A program made the translations under genes and the position numbers. Shown one piece after another: positions 27,052-36,973 of a DNA stretch of 64,000 nt. Position 1 is the stretch's first letter; every line of letters starts with the position of its first letter. This DNA comes from Afipia sp. P52-10. GTDB lineage: Bacteria; Pseudomonadota; Alphaproteobacteria; Rhizobiales; Xanthobacteraceae. Under the pieces are notes generated by a model that was given only the letters and a program-made list of their open reading frames with translations, made no database searches and was not told where the DNA came from. Where the stretch lies: positions 107,981 to 171,980 of the forward strand of contig NZ_AZSJ01000003.1 of assembly GCF_000516555.1 (NCBI RefSeq), in the 5' to 3' direction.

Positions 27052-27426
27052 ATGGCATCGATCCTCTCCCCTGAACTTGAGAACGAATTGCGCGACGGCG
27101 CGGAGTATTCGCCCGAGCTCGACCAGCTCATGACCAAGGCGCGCAAGGCGAGCAATTTCCTCAAGGCGCTCTCGCATGAAAGCCGTCTGCTGCTGCTCTG
27201 CCTGCTGGCCGAGCGCGAACGTTCGGTGAGCGAACTGGAGAACATCCTGTCGCTGCGCCAGTCGGCGGTCTCGCAACAGCTTGCGCGGTTGCGCTACGAC
27301 GGCATGGTGGACACGCGCCGCGACGGCAAGACCATCTATTACCGTCTCGCCAACGACGACGTGCGGCGGGTGATTTCCGTGGTCTACGACATCTTCTGTG
27401 CCCCGCCGGCCAAGACGAAGGACTGA
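27052..27426 (+). CDS. soxR: SoxR, ArsR-family persulfide-responsive repressor
   Basis: The 124-residue protein is an ArsR-type winged helix (about 30-105; recognition region LRQSAVSQQLARLR). It has two cysteines, C50 in LLLLCLLAERE and C116 in DIFCAPP, at positions matching the redox pair of BigR/SqrR/YgaV sensors, which form a trisulfide with reactive sulfur. It probably represses the sox genes until thiosulfate or persulfide is present. It is co-transcribed with soxS. It is not the MerR-type oxidative-stress SoxR. Confidence 0.9.
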   Translation: MASILSPELENELRDGAEYSPELDQLMTKARKASNFLKALSHESRLLLLCLLAERERSVSELENILSLRQSAVSQQLARLRYDGMVDTRRDGKTIYYRLANDDVRRVISVVYDIFCAPPAKTKD

Positions 27427-27556
27427 CAGACCGCGTCGACAGCAGCGGAGAATGAAGCATTTCCGGCACCGGCCGGGATAAGCTTCGCGCCATACCGTAT
27501 CGAGCACGGTCGCATCGGACATGTGGTCCGGATCGTGCTGTCAGGGAGTGAACGCC

Positions 27557-28666
27557 ATGCAGACGCAATCTGCCTGGATCCTCGCCTTGTGCGGCCTTTT
27601 GATCGGCGTTGCGGCCGGATTCGCCGCGCGCCGGGCAAGGCTCTGCACATTCGGCGCGATCGAGGATGCCCTCGTCGGCGGCGACAGTCGCCGGCTGAGG
27701 GTTCTCGGGCTGGCGCTCGGCATTGCGGTTCTCGGCACGCAAGGACTGATCGCCACCGGGCTGCTGAATCCCGAACTGACCAATTACATCCCACCCGCCT
27801 TGCCGCTGGTCTCGATCCTGCTCGGCAGCACCATGTTCGGCATCGGCATGGCGATGGTCGGCACATGCAGCTTCGGCTCGCTGGTCCGGCTCGGCGGCGG
27901 CGATCTCCGCAGCCTGATCGTCATCCTCGTGTTCGGCGCCTGCGCCTATGCGACGCTGCGCGGCGCGTTCGCCGGTTTCCGGGTCGGCGTGCTGGAGCAC
28001 TTGGCGCTGCCGATGCCGGACGGCATCCGCTCCGACATGGCCTCGCTCTCCGGCCGCGCGCTCGGCTTCGACGTGCGGATCCCGCTTGCCGCCATCCTCG
28101 GCGTAAGCCTCTGTTGGCTTGCGCTCGGTGATCGCCGGCTGTGGCGCGCGCCGCGCCTGCTCAGCGCAGGCATCGTGCTCGGCGCGCTGGTCGTGCTCGG
28201 CTGGGCGGTCACCACCTGGCTGCGCGACGAGTTCGCCGGCCCGTCGCATCCGCAAAGCCTGACCTTCGTCTCGACGGTCGGCAAAGCGATCTTCGCCGGG
28301 CTGTTCAATCCGGCAGCTTTCGCGGACTTCGGCGTCGGCAGCGTGTTCGGCGTGGCGATCGGTGCCATGCTCGCCGCCTGGCACGCGGGCGAGCTGCGCT
28401 GGGAAGCCTTCGATGACGATCGCGAGATGCGCCGCCATCTCCTCGGCGCTGTGCTGATGGGAAGCGGCGGCATTCTCGCCGGCGGCTGCACCATCGGCCA
28501 GGGGCTCACCGCCGGATCGATGCTGGCGCTGTCATGGCCATTCGCGGTCGGCGGCATGGTGATCGGCGCCCGGCTCGGCATCGCGCTGTTGGTCGAAGGC
28601 TCGACGCGGGATCTGCTGCAGCGCAAATTCGGCGGCCTGATCGGCCGGGGCCGGCGGATCGATTGA
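27557..28666 (+). CDS. YeeE/YedE-family membrane protein (thiosulfate/sulfur-compound transporter)
   Basis: The 369-residue protein has about ten hydrophobic segments and the pseudo-symmetric cysteine motifs of TsuA-type thiosulfate channels: GTCSFGSLVRLGGGDLRSL in the first half and GGCTIGQGLTAGS in the second. ARLCTFGAIEDAL near the N-terminus adds another cysteine. TsuA moves thiosulfate across the membrane; here it may move a sulfur intermediate made by Sox. The ATG follows CAGGGAGTG. It lies downstream of soxR on the same strand, 130 bases away. Confidence 0.9.
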   Translation: MQTQSAWILALCGLLIGVAAGFAARRARLCTFGAIEDALVGGDSRRLRVLGLALGIAVLGTQGLIATGLLNPELTNYIPPALPLVSILLGSTMFGIGMAMVGTCSFGSLVRLGGGDLRSLIVILVFGACAYATLRGAFAGFRVGVLEHLALPMPDGIRSDMASLSGRALGFDVRIPLAAILGVSLCWLALGDRRLWRAPRLLSAGIVLGALVVLGWAVTTWLRDEFAGPSHPQSLTFVSTVGKAIFAGLFNPAAFADFGVGSVFGVAIGAMLAAWHAGELRWEAFDDDREMRRHLLGAVLMGSGGILAGGCTIGQGLTAGSMLALSWPFAVGGMVIGARLGIALLVEGSTRDLLQRKFGGLIGRGRRID

Positions 28667-28715
28667 TCGAACTCGCGTGACGGCGCTTCGGGCGGCGGCC
28701 TATGCCGCTGAGCCC

Positions 28716-29165
28716 TCAGGGCCGTAGATAGCTCCAGCCCTGCTCCTGCAGCTCGATCAGCCGTACCGCGCCGGAGGGGACGAGTTCGGCCTGCGAGATC
28801 ATGCCGACCGGCTTGCCCTCGCGCTTCTCCATGCCCTGCTTGGTGTTCTCGCAGGCGAGAAACTTGATGGTCGACGGGAAGCTCGCATCGACGATCTGCT
28901 TGATCCTGTCCCGCACCGGCGAGCTATCACTGCGCAGCATGTGCAAGCCGGGACCGAAGGTGACGAGCTCGATCTGCGCCGTCTCGTTCCTGGACTTGTA
29001 ATATTCCATGATGTTGGCGGCGTTGTTGAGCGCGAGATTCATCACCTGTGGATCGTCCTGATCGACCTGGATCGCAATGCGATGCTCCCTCTCCGCGGCC
29101 AACCCCGGCAAGGGCGCCAAGGCCAGCAGCATCACCGCCACGATCGCACTGTACAGGGTTCGCAT
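28716..29165 (-). CDS. Exported DsrE/DsrF-like protein
   Basis: The 149-residue product has a signal peptide (MRTLYSAIVAVMLLALA, cleavage near GLAAE) and a DsrE-like Rossmann domain (HRIAIQVDQDDPQVMNLAL, VTFGPGLHML, FLACENTKQGM). The single cysteine in FLACENT is in the place where DsrE-type proteins bind sulfur. Unlike cytoplasmic DsrE, it is exported. A role as periplasmic sulfur carrier beside sox is plausible but inferred. Convergent to the YeeE/YedE gene at 27557. Confidence 0.85.
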   Translation of the reverse strand: MRTLYSAIVAVMLLALAPLPGLAAEREHRIAIQVDQDDPQVMNLALNNAANIMEYYKSRNETAQIELVTFGPGLHMLRSDSSPVRDRIKQIVDASFPSTIKFLACENTKQGMEKREGKPVGMISQAELVPSGAVRLIELQEQGWSYLRP

Positions 29166-29278
29166 CGCCGTTCTCCGCGTTCGCAAAGGATGCGTCATGT
29201 TATAGGCCTCGCGCGCGCAAACAAGCACGCTGCCATGGCGCTCGCCTCACTCATTCAGGACACTTGAATTCAGGCCGC

Positions 29279-30328
29279 TCAGCGCGCGGCAAGCGCCGGC
29301 ACGACAGCCCGGCCGCGCAGGCCGATCGCGGCACCGCTCAGGATACCGGCCGCGGCGACGAACGACGGCAGTGCCAGCGTCGACAGCCCGGTGAGGCCCT
29401 GGCCGACCGAGCAGCCATAGGCCATTGCGCCGCCGATGCCCATCAGCATCGCGCCCGAGACCGAGCGCAGCATGTGCGGCGCGGAGGTATAGCCCTCAAG
29501 CTGGAAGCGGCCGGTCAGCAGCGCGATCGTGAAGCTGCCCGCGAGCACGCCGAACACGACGGCCACACCGAAGCTCAGCGACAGGCCGGTGGACAGCATC
29601 ACATATTGCAGCGAATCCGACAACGGCGCGACGAAGGTCAGCGAGGTCACCGGGATCGGGTTGAACTCATCGACGGCGAACCAGCCGGTTGCGGCCCAGC
29701 CGGCCACCACCAGCGCGCCGACGCCAAGGCCCGCGATTACCGCCGAGAGCGAACGGCGGAAAGTCGCGTCCGAGAAGGCGAAGATCGCCAGTCCGCCGCT
29801 GATCGCACCCGTCGCCAGCACGCGCGCGGCAAGATCGGACAGACCGAGCATCGACAGCAAGGCGGGAACGGACACCGCGTCCGGCGACACTTGCGTCCAC
29901 TGCATGAATGCCAGGCGCGCGGGACCGAGCAGCCCCTTCAGAGTCATCTGCGCGGTGATGCCGATCAGCGCAATCACGACGAGCGAACGCAGATTGCCCT
30001 TGCCGAGCAGCACCAGCGCCCGCGCCGCGCAACCATTCGAAAGCACCATACCGAGACCGAACAGAAGCCCGCCGACGAAGATCAGCGGCGCCGAGAAGGT
30101 CGGCTGCAGATAGAGCGACTTGCCGATCTCGACGGTGCCGGTGACGGCGAGCGCTTGGGTGCCGGCAATGGCCACGGCGAGCGCCAGCGCGAAGCTGCGC
30201 AGCTTGCGGCCATCGTTGTCGTTCCACCAGTCGCGCAGTCCGCTCAACAGGCAGAAGCCCGTGAGCAATCCCAGCCCGCCGAAGGCGAGACCAATGGCAA
30301 ATCCGGCAAGGGCTGAAAGGTCGGGCAC
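29279..30328 (-). CDS. Second YeeE/YedE-family membrane protein
   Basis: The 349-residue membrane protein has about nine hydrophobic segments and the family cysteine motifs GCAARALVLLGKGNLRSL and YGCSVGQGLTGLSTL. It resembles the gene at 27557 in architecture but is clearly diverged. The GTG at 30328 is preceded by AGGA; a TTG 11 codons upstream would also be in frame. With the DsrE-like gene 114 bases downstream on the same strand it may form a sulfur import or export unit. Confidence 0.88.
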   Translation of the reverse strand: MPDLSALAGFAIGLAFGGLGLLTGFCLLSGLRDWWNDNDGRKLRSFALALAVAIAGTQALAVTGTVEIGKSLYLQPTFSAPLIFVGGLLFGLGMVLSNGCAARALVLLGKGNLRSLVVIALIGITAQMTLKGLLGPARLAFMQWTQVSPDAVSVPALLSMLGLSDLAARVLATGAISGGLAIFAFSDATFRRSLSAVIAGLGVGALVVAGWAATGWFAVDEFNPIPVTSLTFVAPLSDSLQYVMLSTGLSLSFGVAVVFGVLAGSFTIALLTGRFQLEGYTSAPHMLRSVSGAMLMGIGGAMAYGCSVGQGLTGLSTLALPSFVAAAGILSGAAIGLRGRAVVPALAAR

Positions 30329-30530
30329 GGCACAACGTCCTGGTTCAGGCGACGAAGCCAACGTCTGTCGGCAGTGATCTAAAGGGTGCCCGGTGGCGGG
30401 TCCAGACGCGCCGAAAATTGAGTTTAAGTTGCCAAGGAAGTCATTCAGCGGAGAAGGTCATTCCACCAACAAACGATCAGTCGATAGAAATATCCTTCGA
30501 CGGAGGACATCCCAGGCGGCCACCGACGGC

Positions 30531-30986
<456 letters not shown>

Positions 30987-31033
30987 CGTTCGATCCTGGT
31001 TCGACCATGCTTACCCGCTCCATTCGCGTCTAA

Positions 31034-31059
31034 AACGCGCGCGGATAGGATGCGGTTCC
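31034..31059 (-). promoter_or_regulatory. EcfG (general stress sigma) promoter for the low-affinity iron permease-like gene
   Basis: On the minus strand GGAAC, 17 bases and CGTT match the alphaproteobacterial EcfG consensus exactly. The predicted transcript start leaves a leader of about 40 bases with a ribosome site. Confidence 0.8.
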
Positions 31060-31109
31060 CCGCCATGGGGCGAGCCACCCACACGCGAGAGCGTCGCGGG
31101 TCGGTGTCG

Positions 31110-31700
31110 TTACGCTGCAATCTTCCGGATACGGCGCATGTCGGCGACGAAATCCTTATAGCCCTGACGCCGCGCCGTATCGTCCGGCATACGCAACAGA
31201 TAGGACGGATGCACGGTGACGTAACCCGGGCGGCCGGCGAAGCGCGTCTGTCCCCGCTCGCGCATCACCGACACGGACTTGCCCGCGAGCGCACGGGCAG
31301 CGCTCGCGCCCAGCGCCACCGTCAGCTTCGGCTTGATGAGTTCCAGCTCCTTCTCGAGCCACCAGCGATAATGCTTGATCTCTCCGGTCGTCGGCGATTG
31401 ATGAATCCGCCGCTTGCCGCGCCGTTCGAATTTGAAATGCTTCACGGCGTTGGTGAAGTAGACGTCGTCGCCATCGATGCCGGCTTCTGCGATCGCCCGC
31501 CGCAGCAACTGTCCGGCGGGACCGACGAACGGCCGCCCCTGCACATCCTCCTGATCGCCGGGCTGCTCACCGACGAAGACGATGGCCGCATCCGCGGGCC
31601 CCTCGCCGAGGACTGCGTGGTCGCTGCCTTTCACGTAAGGCGGCGCCTCGGCGATGGCCCGGTTGAGTTCGGCAAGGCTCTTCGGATCCTGCTCCGACAT
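31110..31700 (-). CDS. UdgX-like uracil-DNA glycosylase superfamily protein lacking Fe-S cysteines
   Basis: The 196-residue protein has the UDG motif VFVGEQPGDQED (residues 42-52), the TNAVKHFKF block and GKRRIHQSP, the KRRIH loop unique to UdgX, whose His (H100 here) forms a covalent bond with uracil-excised DNA. VTVHPSYLL is the later UDG motif. Canonical UdgX holds a 4Fe-4S cluster; this sequence contains no cysteine at all, and positions normally Cys are replaced (EIKHYRWWL, AEAPPYVKG). The start at 31700 is preferred; the frame is open to 31772. It is divergent from ku. Confidence 0.85.
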   Translation of the reverse strand: MSEQDPKSLAELNRAIAEAPPYVKGSDHAVLGEGPADAAIVFVGEQPGDQEDVQGRPFVGPAGQLLRRAIAEAGIDGDDVYFTNAVKHFKFERRGKRRIHQSPTTGEIKHYRWWLEKELELIKPKLTVALGASAARALAGKSVSVMRERGQTRFAGRPGYVTVHPSYLLRMPDDTARRQGYKDFVADMRRIRKIAA

Positions 31701-31917
31701 CGATCCGTCCGCTGCAAATGACAGAAGTTCTCCTGCGATCAAACGCTGCCGGACATCATTGTTCCAGAACACAACAGGAACGATGGGCTATATATCGCGG
31801 CGTTTACCACGATCGGATTCGGAACCTTAAGAGCATCGTGATATTGAACAATTGCCTCGTTAAGCGCGTCATACTGCCTCGTCATCTCGCCCGATCCGGC
31901 AACCCGTTTGAAGCAGC

Positions 31918-31949
31918 CGAGTTTGGAGTAACCCGAGTTTGGAGTAACC
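31918..31949 (+). repeat. Tandem 16-bp repeat carrying two Shine-Dalgarno sites before ku
   Basis: CGAGTTTGGAGTAACC occurs twice in perfect tandem, ending one base before the ku ATG. Each copy contains GGAG; the second is at normal distance (6 bases) from the start codon and the first is 16 bases further upstream. Confidence 0.9.
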
Positions 31950-31950
31950 A

Positions 31951-32910
31951 ATGGCTCCGCGTGCGAATTGGAAGGGCTTCTTGCGTCTCTCTCTCGTGAC
32001 CTGCCCGGTCGCGCTGTTTCCGGCCACATCGGAAACCGAGAAGATTTCGTTCAACCAGATCAATCGCAAGACCGGCCACCGCATCAAGTATCAGCGGATC
32101 GATGCGGAAACCGGCGAGGATGTCGACAGCGAAGACATCGTCAAGGGCTACAAGGTCGATACCGATACCTACATCGAGGTCAGCAAAGACGAGCTCGACA
32201 ACATCGCGCTGGAATCGACCCATACCATCGAGATCGATCAGTTCGTGCCACGCGACGAGATCGACGATCTCTACATCGTCCGCCCCTACTATCTCGTCCC
32301 CGACGGCAAGGTCGGCCACGATGCCTATGCGGTCATCCGCGACACCATCAGGGCGACCGGCAAGGTCGCTCTCGCGCGCGTCGTGCTGACCAATCGCGAG
32401 CACATCATCGCGCTGGAGGCGCGCGACAAAGGGCTGGTCGGACTGCTGTTGCGCTATCCTTATGAGGTCCGCCAGTCCGCCGACTACTTCGACGACATCC
32501 AGGATGTGAAGATCACGAAGGATATGCTCGATCTCGCCAAGCATATCGTCGATCAGAAGTCCGGCCACTTCGAGCCGGAGGCATTCGAAGACCATTACGA
32601 GGCGGCCCTGATCGAGCTGATCAACCAGAAGCAGGCTGGCCGCCCGATCACCAAGGCCAAGGTGAAGACCGAAGGCAACGTCATCAACTTGATGGACGCG
32701 CTGCGGCAAAGCCTGAAGGGCGGCAAAGCTGCCGCGGAGACGGAAGCTGCGCCGAAGAAGCGCGGCCGAGCCAAGAAGCGAGTCGAAGGCCAGCGTGAAA
32801 TGCTGTTTCCGATCGAGGGCAAAGGTCAGAAGGCCGCCAAGAGCGCACCCGCCCGCGAAGCCGGCAAACGTCCCGCGCGCACGACAACGCGGCAGAAGCG
32901 GACCGGCTGA
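31951..32910 (+). CDS. ku: Ku, DNA-end-binding protein of bacterial NHEJ
   Basis: The 319-residue protein has the Ku bridge-and-barrel core (about 1-255; RANWKGFLRLSLVTCPVALF at the start, EIDQFVPRDEIDDLYIVRPYY, GLLLRYPYEVR) and a Lys/Arg/Ala-rich C-terminal tail (about 260-319) as in other rhizobial Ku proteins, probably for DNA binding and threading. Ku homodimers encircle broken ends and recruit LigD, encoded two genes downstream. The tail's basic repeats are typical, not a frameshift. Confidence 0.97.
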   Translation: MAPRANWKGFLRLSLVTCPVALFPATSETEKISFNQINRKTGHRIKYQRIDAETGEDVDSEDIVKGYKVDTDTYIEVSKDELDNIALESTHTIEIDQFVPRDEIDDLYIVRPYYLVPDGKVGHDAYAVIRDTIRATGKVALARVVLTNREHIIALEARDKGLVGLLLRYPYEVRQSADYFDDIQDVKITKDMLDLAKHIVDQKSGHFEPEAFEDHYEAALIELINQKQAGRPITKAKVKTEGNVINLMDALRQSLKGGKAAAETEAAPKKRGRAKKRVEGQREMLFPIEGKGQKAAKSAPAREAGKRPARTTTRQKRTG

Positions 32911-32912
32911 CC

Positions 32913-33122
32913 ATGCCGCGCAAGCTTATCGCCTTCGATGACGAGACGATGAGCGCGCTTGCCCAGCTCGGCCGAGACCGGATGGCGACGATCCAGGATC
33001 TTGCCGACGAGGCCTTCGCCGATCTGCTCAAGAAGCACGGCGTGCCGATCGACCTGAAGGACGCCTTGCGCAAGAGCGCCCGCAGTCCCGCGGAAAAAGC
33101 CAAGCTGCGCCGGCACTCCTGA
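32913..33122 (+). CDS. Small protein between ku and ligD, ribbon-helix-helix-like
   Basis: The 69-residue basic protein begins 2 bases after the ku stop and precedes ligD by 46 bases, so it is part of the operon. [31 protein letters not shown] has the strand-helix-helix pattern of CopG/RHH DNA-binding proteins. Function is unknown; an accessory or regulatory role in end joining is inferred from position only. Confidence 0.75.
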   Translation: MPRKLIAFDDETMSALAQLGRDRMATIQDLADEAFADLLKKHGVPIDLKDALRKSARSPAEKAKLRRHS

Positions 33123-33168
33123 CCCCTTCGGGCGTTGTCGGTGTGATCATCATCGCGCGAGACCTGCC

Positions 33169-35931
33169 GTGGCCACTGCAAAGCTCTCGACCTATCGCAA
33201 GAAGCGCGACTTCTCGAAGACCTCCGAACCGAGCGGCAAGGCGCGCGTCGCCCGTTCGAAACTGCCGCGGTTCGTCATCCAGATGCACGACGCCACCCGC
33301 CTGCACTACGATTTCCGCCTGGAGCTCGACGGCGTGTTCAAGTCATGGGCGGTGACACGCGGGCCCTCGCTCGATCCAAAGGACAAGCGCCTCGCGGTCG
33401 AGGTCGAGGACCATCCGCTCGACTACGGCGACTTCGAAGGCACCATTCCCAAGGGACAGTACGGCGGCGGCACCGTCGAAATCTGGGATCGCGGATACTG
33501 GCATGCCGACGATCCGCATAAAGGTCTCGCCAAAGGCGACCTCAAATTCGCGCTGATGGGGCAGAAACTCGAAGGCGAATGGGTGCTGGTGCGCATGAAG
33601 CATGATCGCACCGGCGGCAAGCGCACCAACTGGCTGCTGATCAAGCACCGCGACGAGTATGCGATGGACGGCGACGGGGCGCGGGTGCTCGACGATGACC
33701 GCTCGGTCGCCTCCGGGCGCACGTTGAAACAGATCGCCGAAGGCAAGGGCCGCGCACCGAAGCCGTTCATGATGAGCCGGCAGACGGCGGGAGCTGCGGC
33801 CGTCTGGAATTCCAATCAGGGCGCCGCGGCGGAGGCGCGGGCCAGCCGCCCTCGCCCTGCGCCAACGCCGCGCGCCGCGGCGAAGGCGACCTCCGAGGCT
33901 GGTTCCAAGGTTGGTTTCAAGGCTGCCTCGAAGACATCTCGCACCAAAAGCCCCCGCCCAGCGTCGGGCGCTGCCAAACGCGCGAAGGCGATCAAAACCG
34001 ACGATCTTCCGGACTTCGTGCCGCCGCAGCTCTGCAATGCCGCGCAACGCCCGCCCAACGGAGACCGCTGGGTGCATGAGATCAAGTTCGACGGCTACCG
34101 CATCCAGATGCGCGTCAAAGATGGCGAGGTCTCGCTGAAGACGCGCAAGGCCCTGGACTGGACCGATCGTTTCGCAACGATCGCCAAAGCCGCAGCCCAG
34201 CTTCCCGATGTCATCATCGACGGTGAAATCATCGCCCAGAACGATCAGGGTCATCCGGACTTTTCCGCCATGCAGGCGGCGCTGTCGGACGACGGCAACA
34301 CCGACGATCTCGTCTTCTTCGCCTTCGACCTTCTGTTCGCAAGCGGCGAAGATCTGCGCGAGCTGCCGCTGGGCGAACGCAAGGCGAAGCTGCACGCCCT
34401 GCTGCGGAAGCATTTTCGCGGCCGCGCAGCGCCGATCCGTTACGTCGAACACTTCGCCGCCGACGGCGACGCCTTCATGGCCAATGTGCAGAAGGAGGGG
34501 CTGGAGGGCGCAGTGTCGAAGGAAATCGATGCGCCGTACCGGTCTGGCCGTGGCGGCAGTTGGATCAAGACCAAGTCGCGCCCAGGCCATGAGGTGGTGA
34601 TCGGTGGCTGGAAAACCACGAACGGCAAATTCCGCTCGCTAATGGTCGGCGTCAACAAGGACGGGCGTCTCGTCTATACGGGAATCGTCGGGACCGGCTA
34701 CAGCGCCGACACCGTCAGGCGCATCATGCCGGCGCTCGAAGCCGCCGCGGCATCGAAGAGCCCATTCAGCGGCAAGGGCGCTCCATCCGGTGGCAAGACG
34801 ATCCACTGGCTGAAGCCCGAGCTCGTCGCCGAGATCGAATTCGCCGGATGGACCGACGATGGCATGGTGCGGCAGGCGGCTTTCAAAGGATTGCGCTTCG
34901 ACAAGCCCGCGAGCGAAGTGCGCGCCGAGATCGCCCATCGCACGACGCCGAAACCCGACCCGCTCGCCGACCAGGCGAAATCCGAACGGGCTGCTGCCCG
35001 GCGCGCGCGACTGAGCGCGCCGGCAAAACGGTCCACCAAGAATGCAACCGTGTCGGGCATCGTCATCAGCAAACCGGATAAGCCGCTATGGCCCGCGGAC
35101 GCCGACGGCAAGCCGATCACCAAGCAGGATCTCGCGGAATACTTCGAGGCAGTCGCGGATTGGATGCTGCCCCACATCAAGGGCCGGCCGTGCTCGATCC
35201 TGCGGGCGCCCGACGGCATCGGCAAGGAAACGTTCTTCCAGCGCCATGCGATGCCCGGCCAATCGGAATTCGTCACCGAGGTCAAAGTCTCCGGCGATCG
35301 CAAGCCCTACCTGCAGGTGGACAGTCTGGAGGGTTTGATCGCCGTCGCACAGTCGGGCGGGATCGAGCTGCATCCATGGAACGGCGCTCCCGGCCGTCCC
35401 GATGTGCCCGGTCGGCTGGTGTTCGATCTCGACCCGGCTCCCGATGTCGCATTCGATGCCGTGATCGACGCCGCGAAGGAAATGCGCGAGCGGCTCTCGG
35501 CCCTGGGTCTTGAGAGCTTCTGCAAGACGACCGGCGGCAAGGGTTTGCATGTGGTGACGCCGCTGGCTCATGGCAAGAACGACACCGTCACCTGGAAGCA
35601 GGCCAAGGCCTTTGCGCAAGCCGTCTGCGCGCAGATGGCAAGCGACAGCCCCGCACGCTATCTGATCAAGATGACCAAGAGCCTGCGCAAGGGAAAGATC
35701 TTCCTGGACTATCTGCGCAACGACCAGAAATCGACCGCTGTCGCGCCGCTCTCGCCGCGGGCACGCGCGGGCGCGACGGTATCGATGCCGCTGACATGGA
35801 CGCAGGTGAAGGCGGGTCTCGAGCCGACACGCTTCACCGTGCGGACGGTTCCGGCGCTGCTCGGCAAGAGCAAGGCGTGGGACGGCTATGATCAGGCAGC
35901 AAGCTCACTGCGGACCTTGCTCACCCGTTGA
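33169..35931 (+). CDS. ligD: LigD, multifunctional NHEJ ATP-dependent DNA ligase
   Basis: The 920-residue protein has three domains in the order phosphoesterase, ligase, polymerase. The 3'-phosphoesterase domain (about 15-175) shows [16 protein letters not shown] and the [14 protein letters not shown] block. A low-complexity linker follows (205-275). The ligase domain (about 280-590) has the nucleotidyl Lys K306 in EIKFDGYR. The AEP-type polymerase domain (about 640-910) has the catalytic Asp pair in [10 protein letters not shown]. It starts at GTG 33169 with a weak ribosome site. Confidence 0.97.
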   Translation: MATAKLSTYRKKRDFSKTSEPSGKARVARSKLPRFVIQMHDATRLHYDFRLELDGVFKSWAVTRGPSLDPKDKRLAVEVEDHPLDYGDFEGTIPKGQYGGGTVEIWDRGYWHADDPHKGLAKGDLKFALMGQKLEGEWVLVRMKHDRTGGKRTNWLLIKHRDEYAMDGDGARVLDDDRSVASGRTLKQIAEGKGRAPKPFMMSRQTAGAAAVWNSNQGAAAEARASRPRPAPTPRAAAKATSEAGSKVGFKAASKTSRTKSPRPASGAAKRAKAIKTDDLPDFVPPQLCNAAQRPPNGDRWVHEIKFDGYRIQMRVKDGEVSLKTRKALDWTDRFATIAKAAAQLPDVIIDGEIIAQNDQGHPDFSAMQAALSDDGNTDDLVFFAFDLLFASGEDLRELPLGERKAKLHALLRKHFRGRAAPIRYVEHFAADGDAFMANVQKEGLEGAVSKEIDAPYRSGRGGSWIKTKSRPGHEVVIGGWKTTNGKFRSLMVGVNKDGRLVYTGIVGTGYSADTVRRIMPALEAAAASKSPFSGKGAPSGGKTIHWLKPELVAEIEFAGWTDDGMVRQAAFKGLRFDKPASEVRAEIAHRTTPKPDPLADQAKSERAAARRARLSAPAKRSTKNATVSGIVISKPDKPLWPADADGKPITKQDLAEYFEAVADWMLPHIKGRPCSILRAPDGIGKETFFQRHAMPGQSEFVTEVKVSGDRKPYLQVDSLEGLIAVAQSGGIELHPWNGAPGRPDVPGRLVFDLDPAPDVAFDAVIDAAKEMRERLSALGLESFCKTTGGKGLHVVTPLAHGKNDTVTWKQAKAFAQAVCAQMASDSPARYLIKMTKSLRKGKIFLDYLRNDQKSTAVAPLSPRARAGATVSMPLTWTQVKAGLEPTRFTVRTVPALLGKSKAWDGYDQAASSLRTLLTR

Positions 35932-35948
35932 GTGGTTCATACGCGCGC

Positions 35949-36167
35949 TCAGTGCACCGTATCCAGCGGCTCCAGGAATGCCGCACAGCCGTTTGCATCG
36001 AAGGCGACGATGCAAAGACCTTGGTTCATCAAGTAGGGTTGCTCACGCAGCATCGCCGCGGCGAGCAACCGCCCCTCCTCGGCGACGGCGTCGTCCTCAA
36101 GCCATAGCTCGCCCGCCGTCTCCTCGAACGAGGTGAGGTCGGTAATCTCGAATACATAGTGCTGCAT
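35949..36167 (-). CDS. Small DUF6894-like protein
   Basis: The 72-residue product (MQHYVFEITDL, then GELWLEDDAVAEEGRLLAAAML) has the short beta-strand plus helix pattern of DUF6894 proteins common in rhizobia. Function is unknown. The ATG at 36167 is chosen because GGAGGA lies 7 bases upstream; the frame stays open to 36326. It converges with ligD, 17 bases apart. Confidence 0.65.
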   Translation of the reverse strand: MQHYVFEITDLTSFEETAGELWLEDDAVAEEGRLLAAAMLREQPYLMNQGLCIVAFDANGCAAFLEPLDTVH

Positions 36168-36322
36168 CAAGATGGGTTCCTCCATGAAGAGACCAAGACC
36201 AGCAGCGGTGTTTCGTTCCCCTGCACGCGCGTAAAAATACGGCACCGGGATGCTTTGCTGTGGATCGCTGTGAATAAGTCCGCTCAGCCGCGCTTTAAGG
36301 TATCCCGCTCCACCTTCTGCGA

Positions 36323-36562
36323 TCACCGCAGCAAGGCTTCACGCTGCGGCCGGAGCGGCACCAGCACCTCCGTCGATGCGTCGAAGCCGCACTGCTTGCA
36401 TTGATAGCCGCGGATCTCCTTGCTGCCCTGATCCGATTCCTTTCGCGTAAATTCGGTCAGCCACATCTGGATGTGGCAACGCGGACAGATCGGAGGCTTT
36501 CTGCGATCGACGATCTCGTCAGGCGACGGCGCGGTCTCGTTGCCGAAAAAAGTCGCTCCCAT
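36323..36562 (-). CDS. Small zinc-ribbon protein
   Basis: The 79-residue protein has two cysteine pairs, CPRCHIQM and CKQCGF, 30 residues apart, forming a C4 zinc ribbon. The rest is charged and without other motifs. GGAAAGG lies upstream of the ATG. It is probably cytoplasmic and binds nucleic acid or protein, but no role can be assigned. Confidence 0.7.
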   Translation of the reverse strand: MGATFFGNETAPSPDEIVDRRKPPICPRCHIQMWLTEFTRKESDQGSKEIRGYQCKQCGFDASTEVLVPLRPQREALLR

Positions 36563-36621
36563 GCCCTGCACCCTTTCCTTCCGCTCGTGGTCGTCACGGT
36601 TGTCTGACGCCGCCGAACGGC

Positions 36622-36804
36622 TCACGCGCGCACCGCAACCGATTGGCTATCCACGCGGGCCCCGGCATCCGGTGTGCTCGAGATCATCCACTCCTCCAGT
36701 TCCGGATCCTCGCATTGCGGGATGATGGCCCATTGCCGCACGCGCAGGCTCCTTGGCAGAGGATACAGGACACTCACAGCACGCTTAGATCGTTCGGCGC
36801 ACAT
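36622..36804 (-). CDS. Possible small hypothetical protein (60 residues)
   Basis: MCAERSKRAVSVLYPLPRS begins a 60-residue frame with GGAGG 6 bases before the ATG. An EcfG-like sequence (GGAAC-N17-AGTT) ends about 18 bases upstream of the start codon. There is no recognised domain. It could be a real stress gene or a chance frame. Confidence 0.35.
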   Translation of the reverse strand: MCAERSKRAVSVLYPLPRSLRVRQWAIIPQCEDPELEEWMISSTPDAGARVDSQSVAVRA

Positions 36805-36973
36805 GTCGGCCTCCGTGCCGCTAACTCGCGCGGCGAAAATGTTGTTCCTTGGCCGAGGAATTTCTTCAATCACGAAGCGTGGCGCAGGATGGTTCCACAG
36901 CACCCGCGCTTTCGGGGAACGATGTGACGCCGGAGAGATTGACCGAACGGGAGCGAAACCAGACGGAGCCGGC

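Noticed and set aside
31761..31800. EcfG promoters for the UdgX-like gene and ku
   Set aside because: GGAAC is present on both strands, but the spacing to CGTT is 15 bases on the minus strand and 19 on the plus strand, outside the accepted 16-17.
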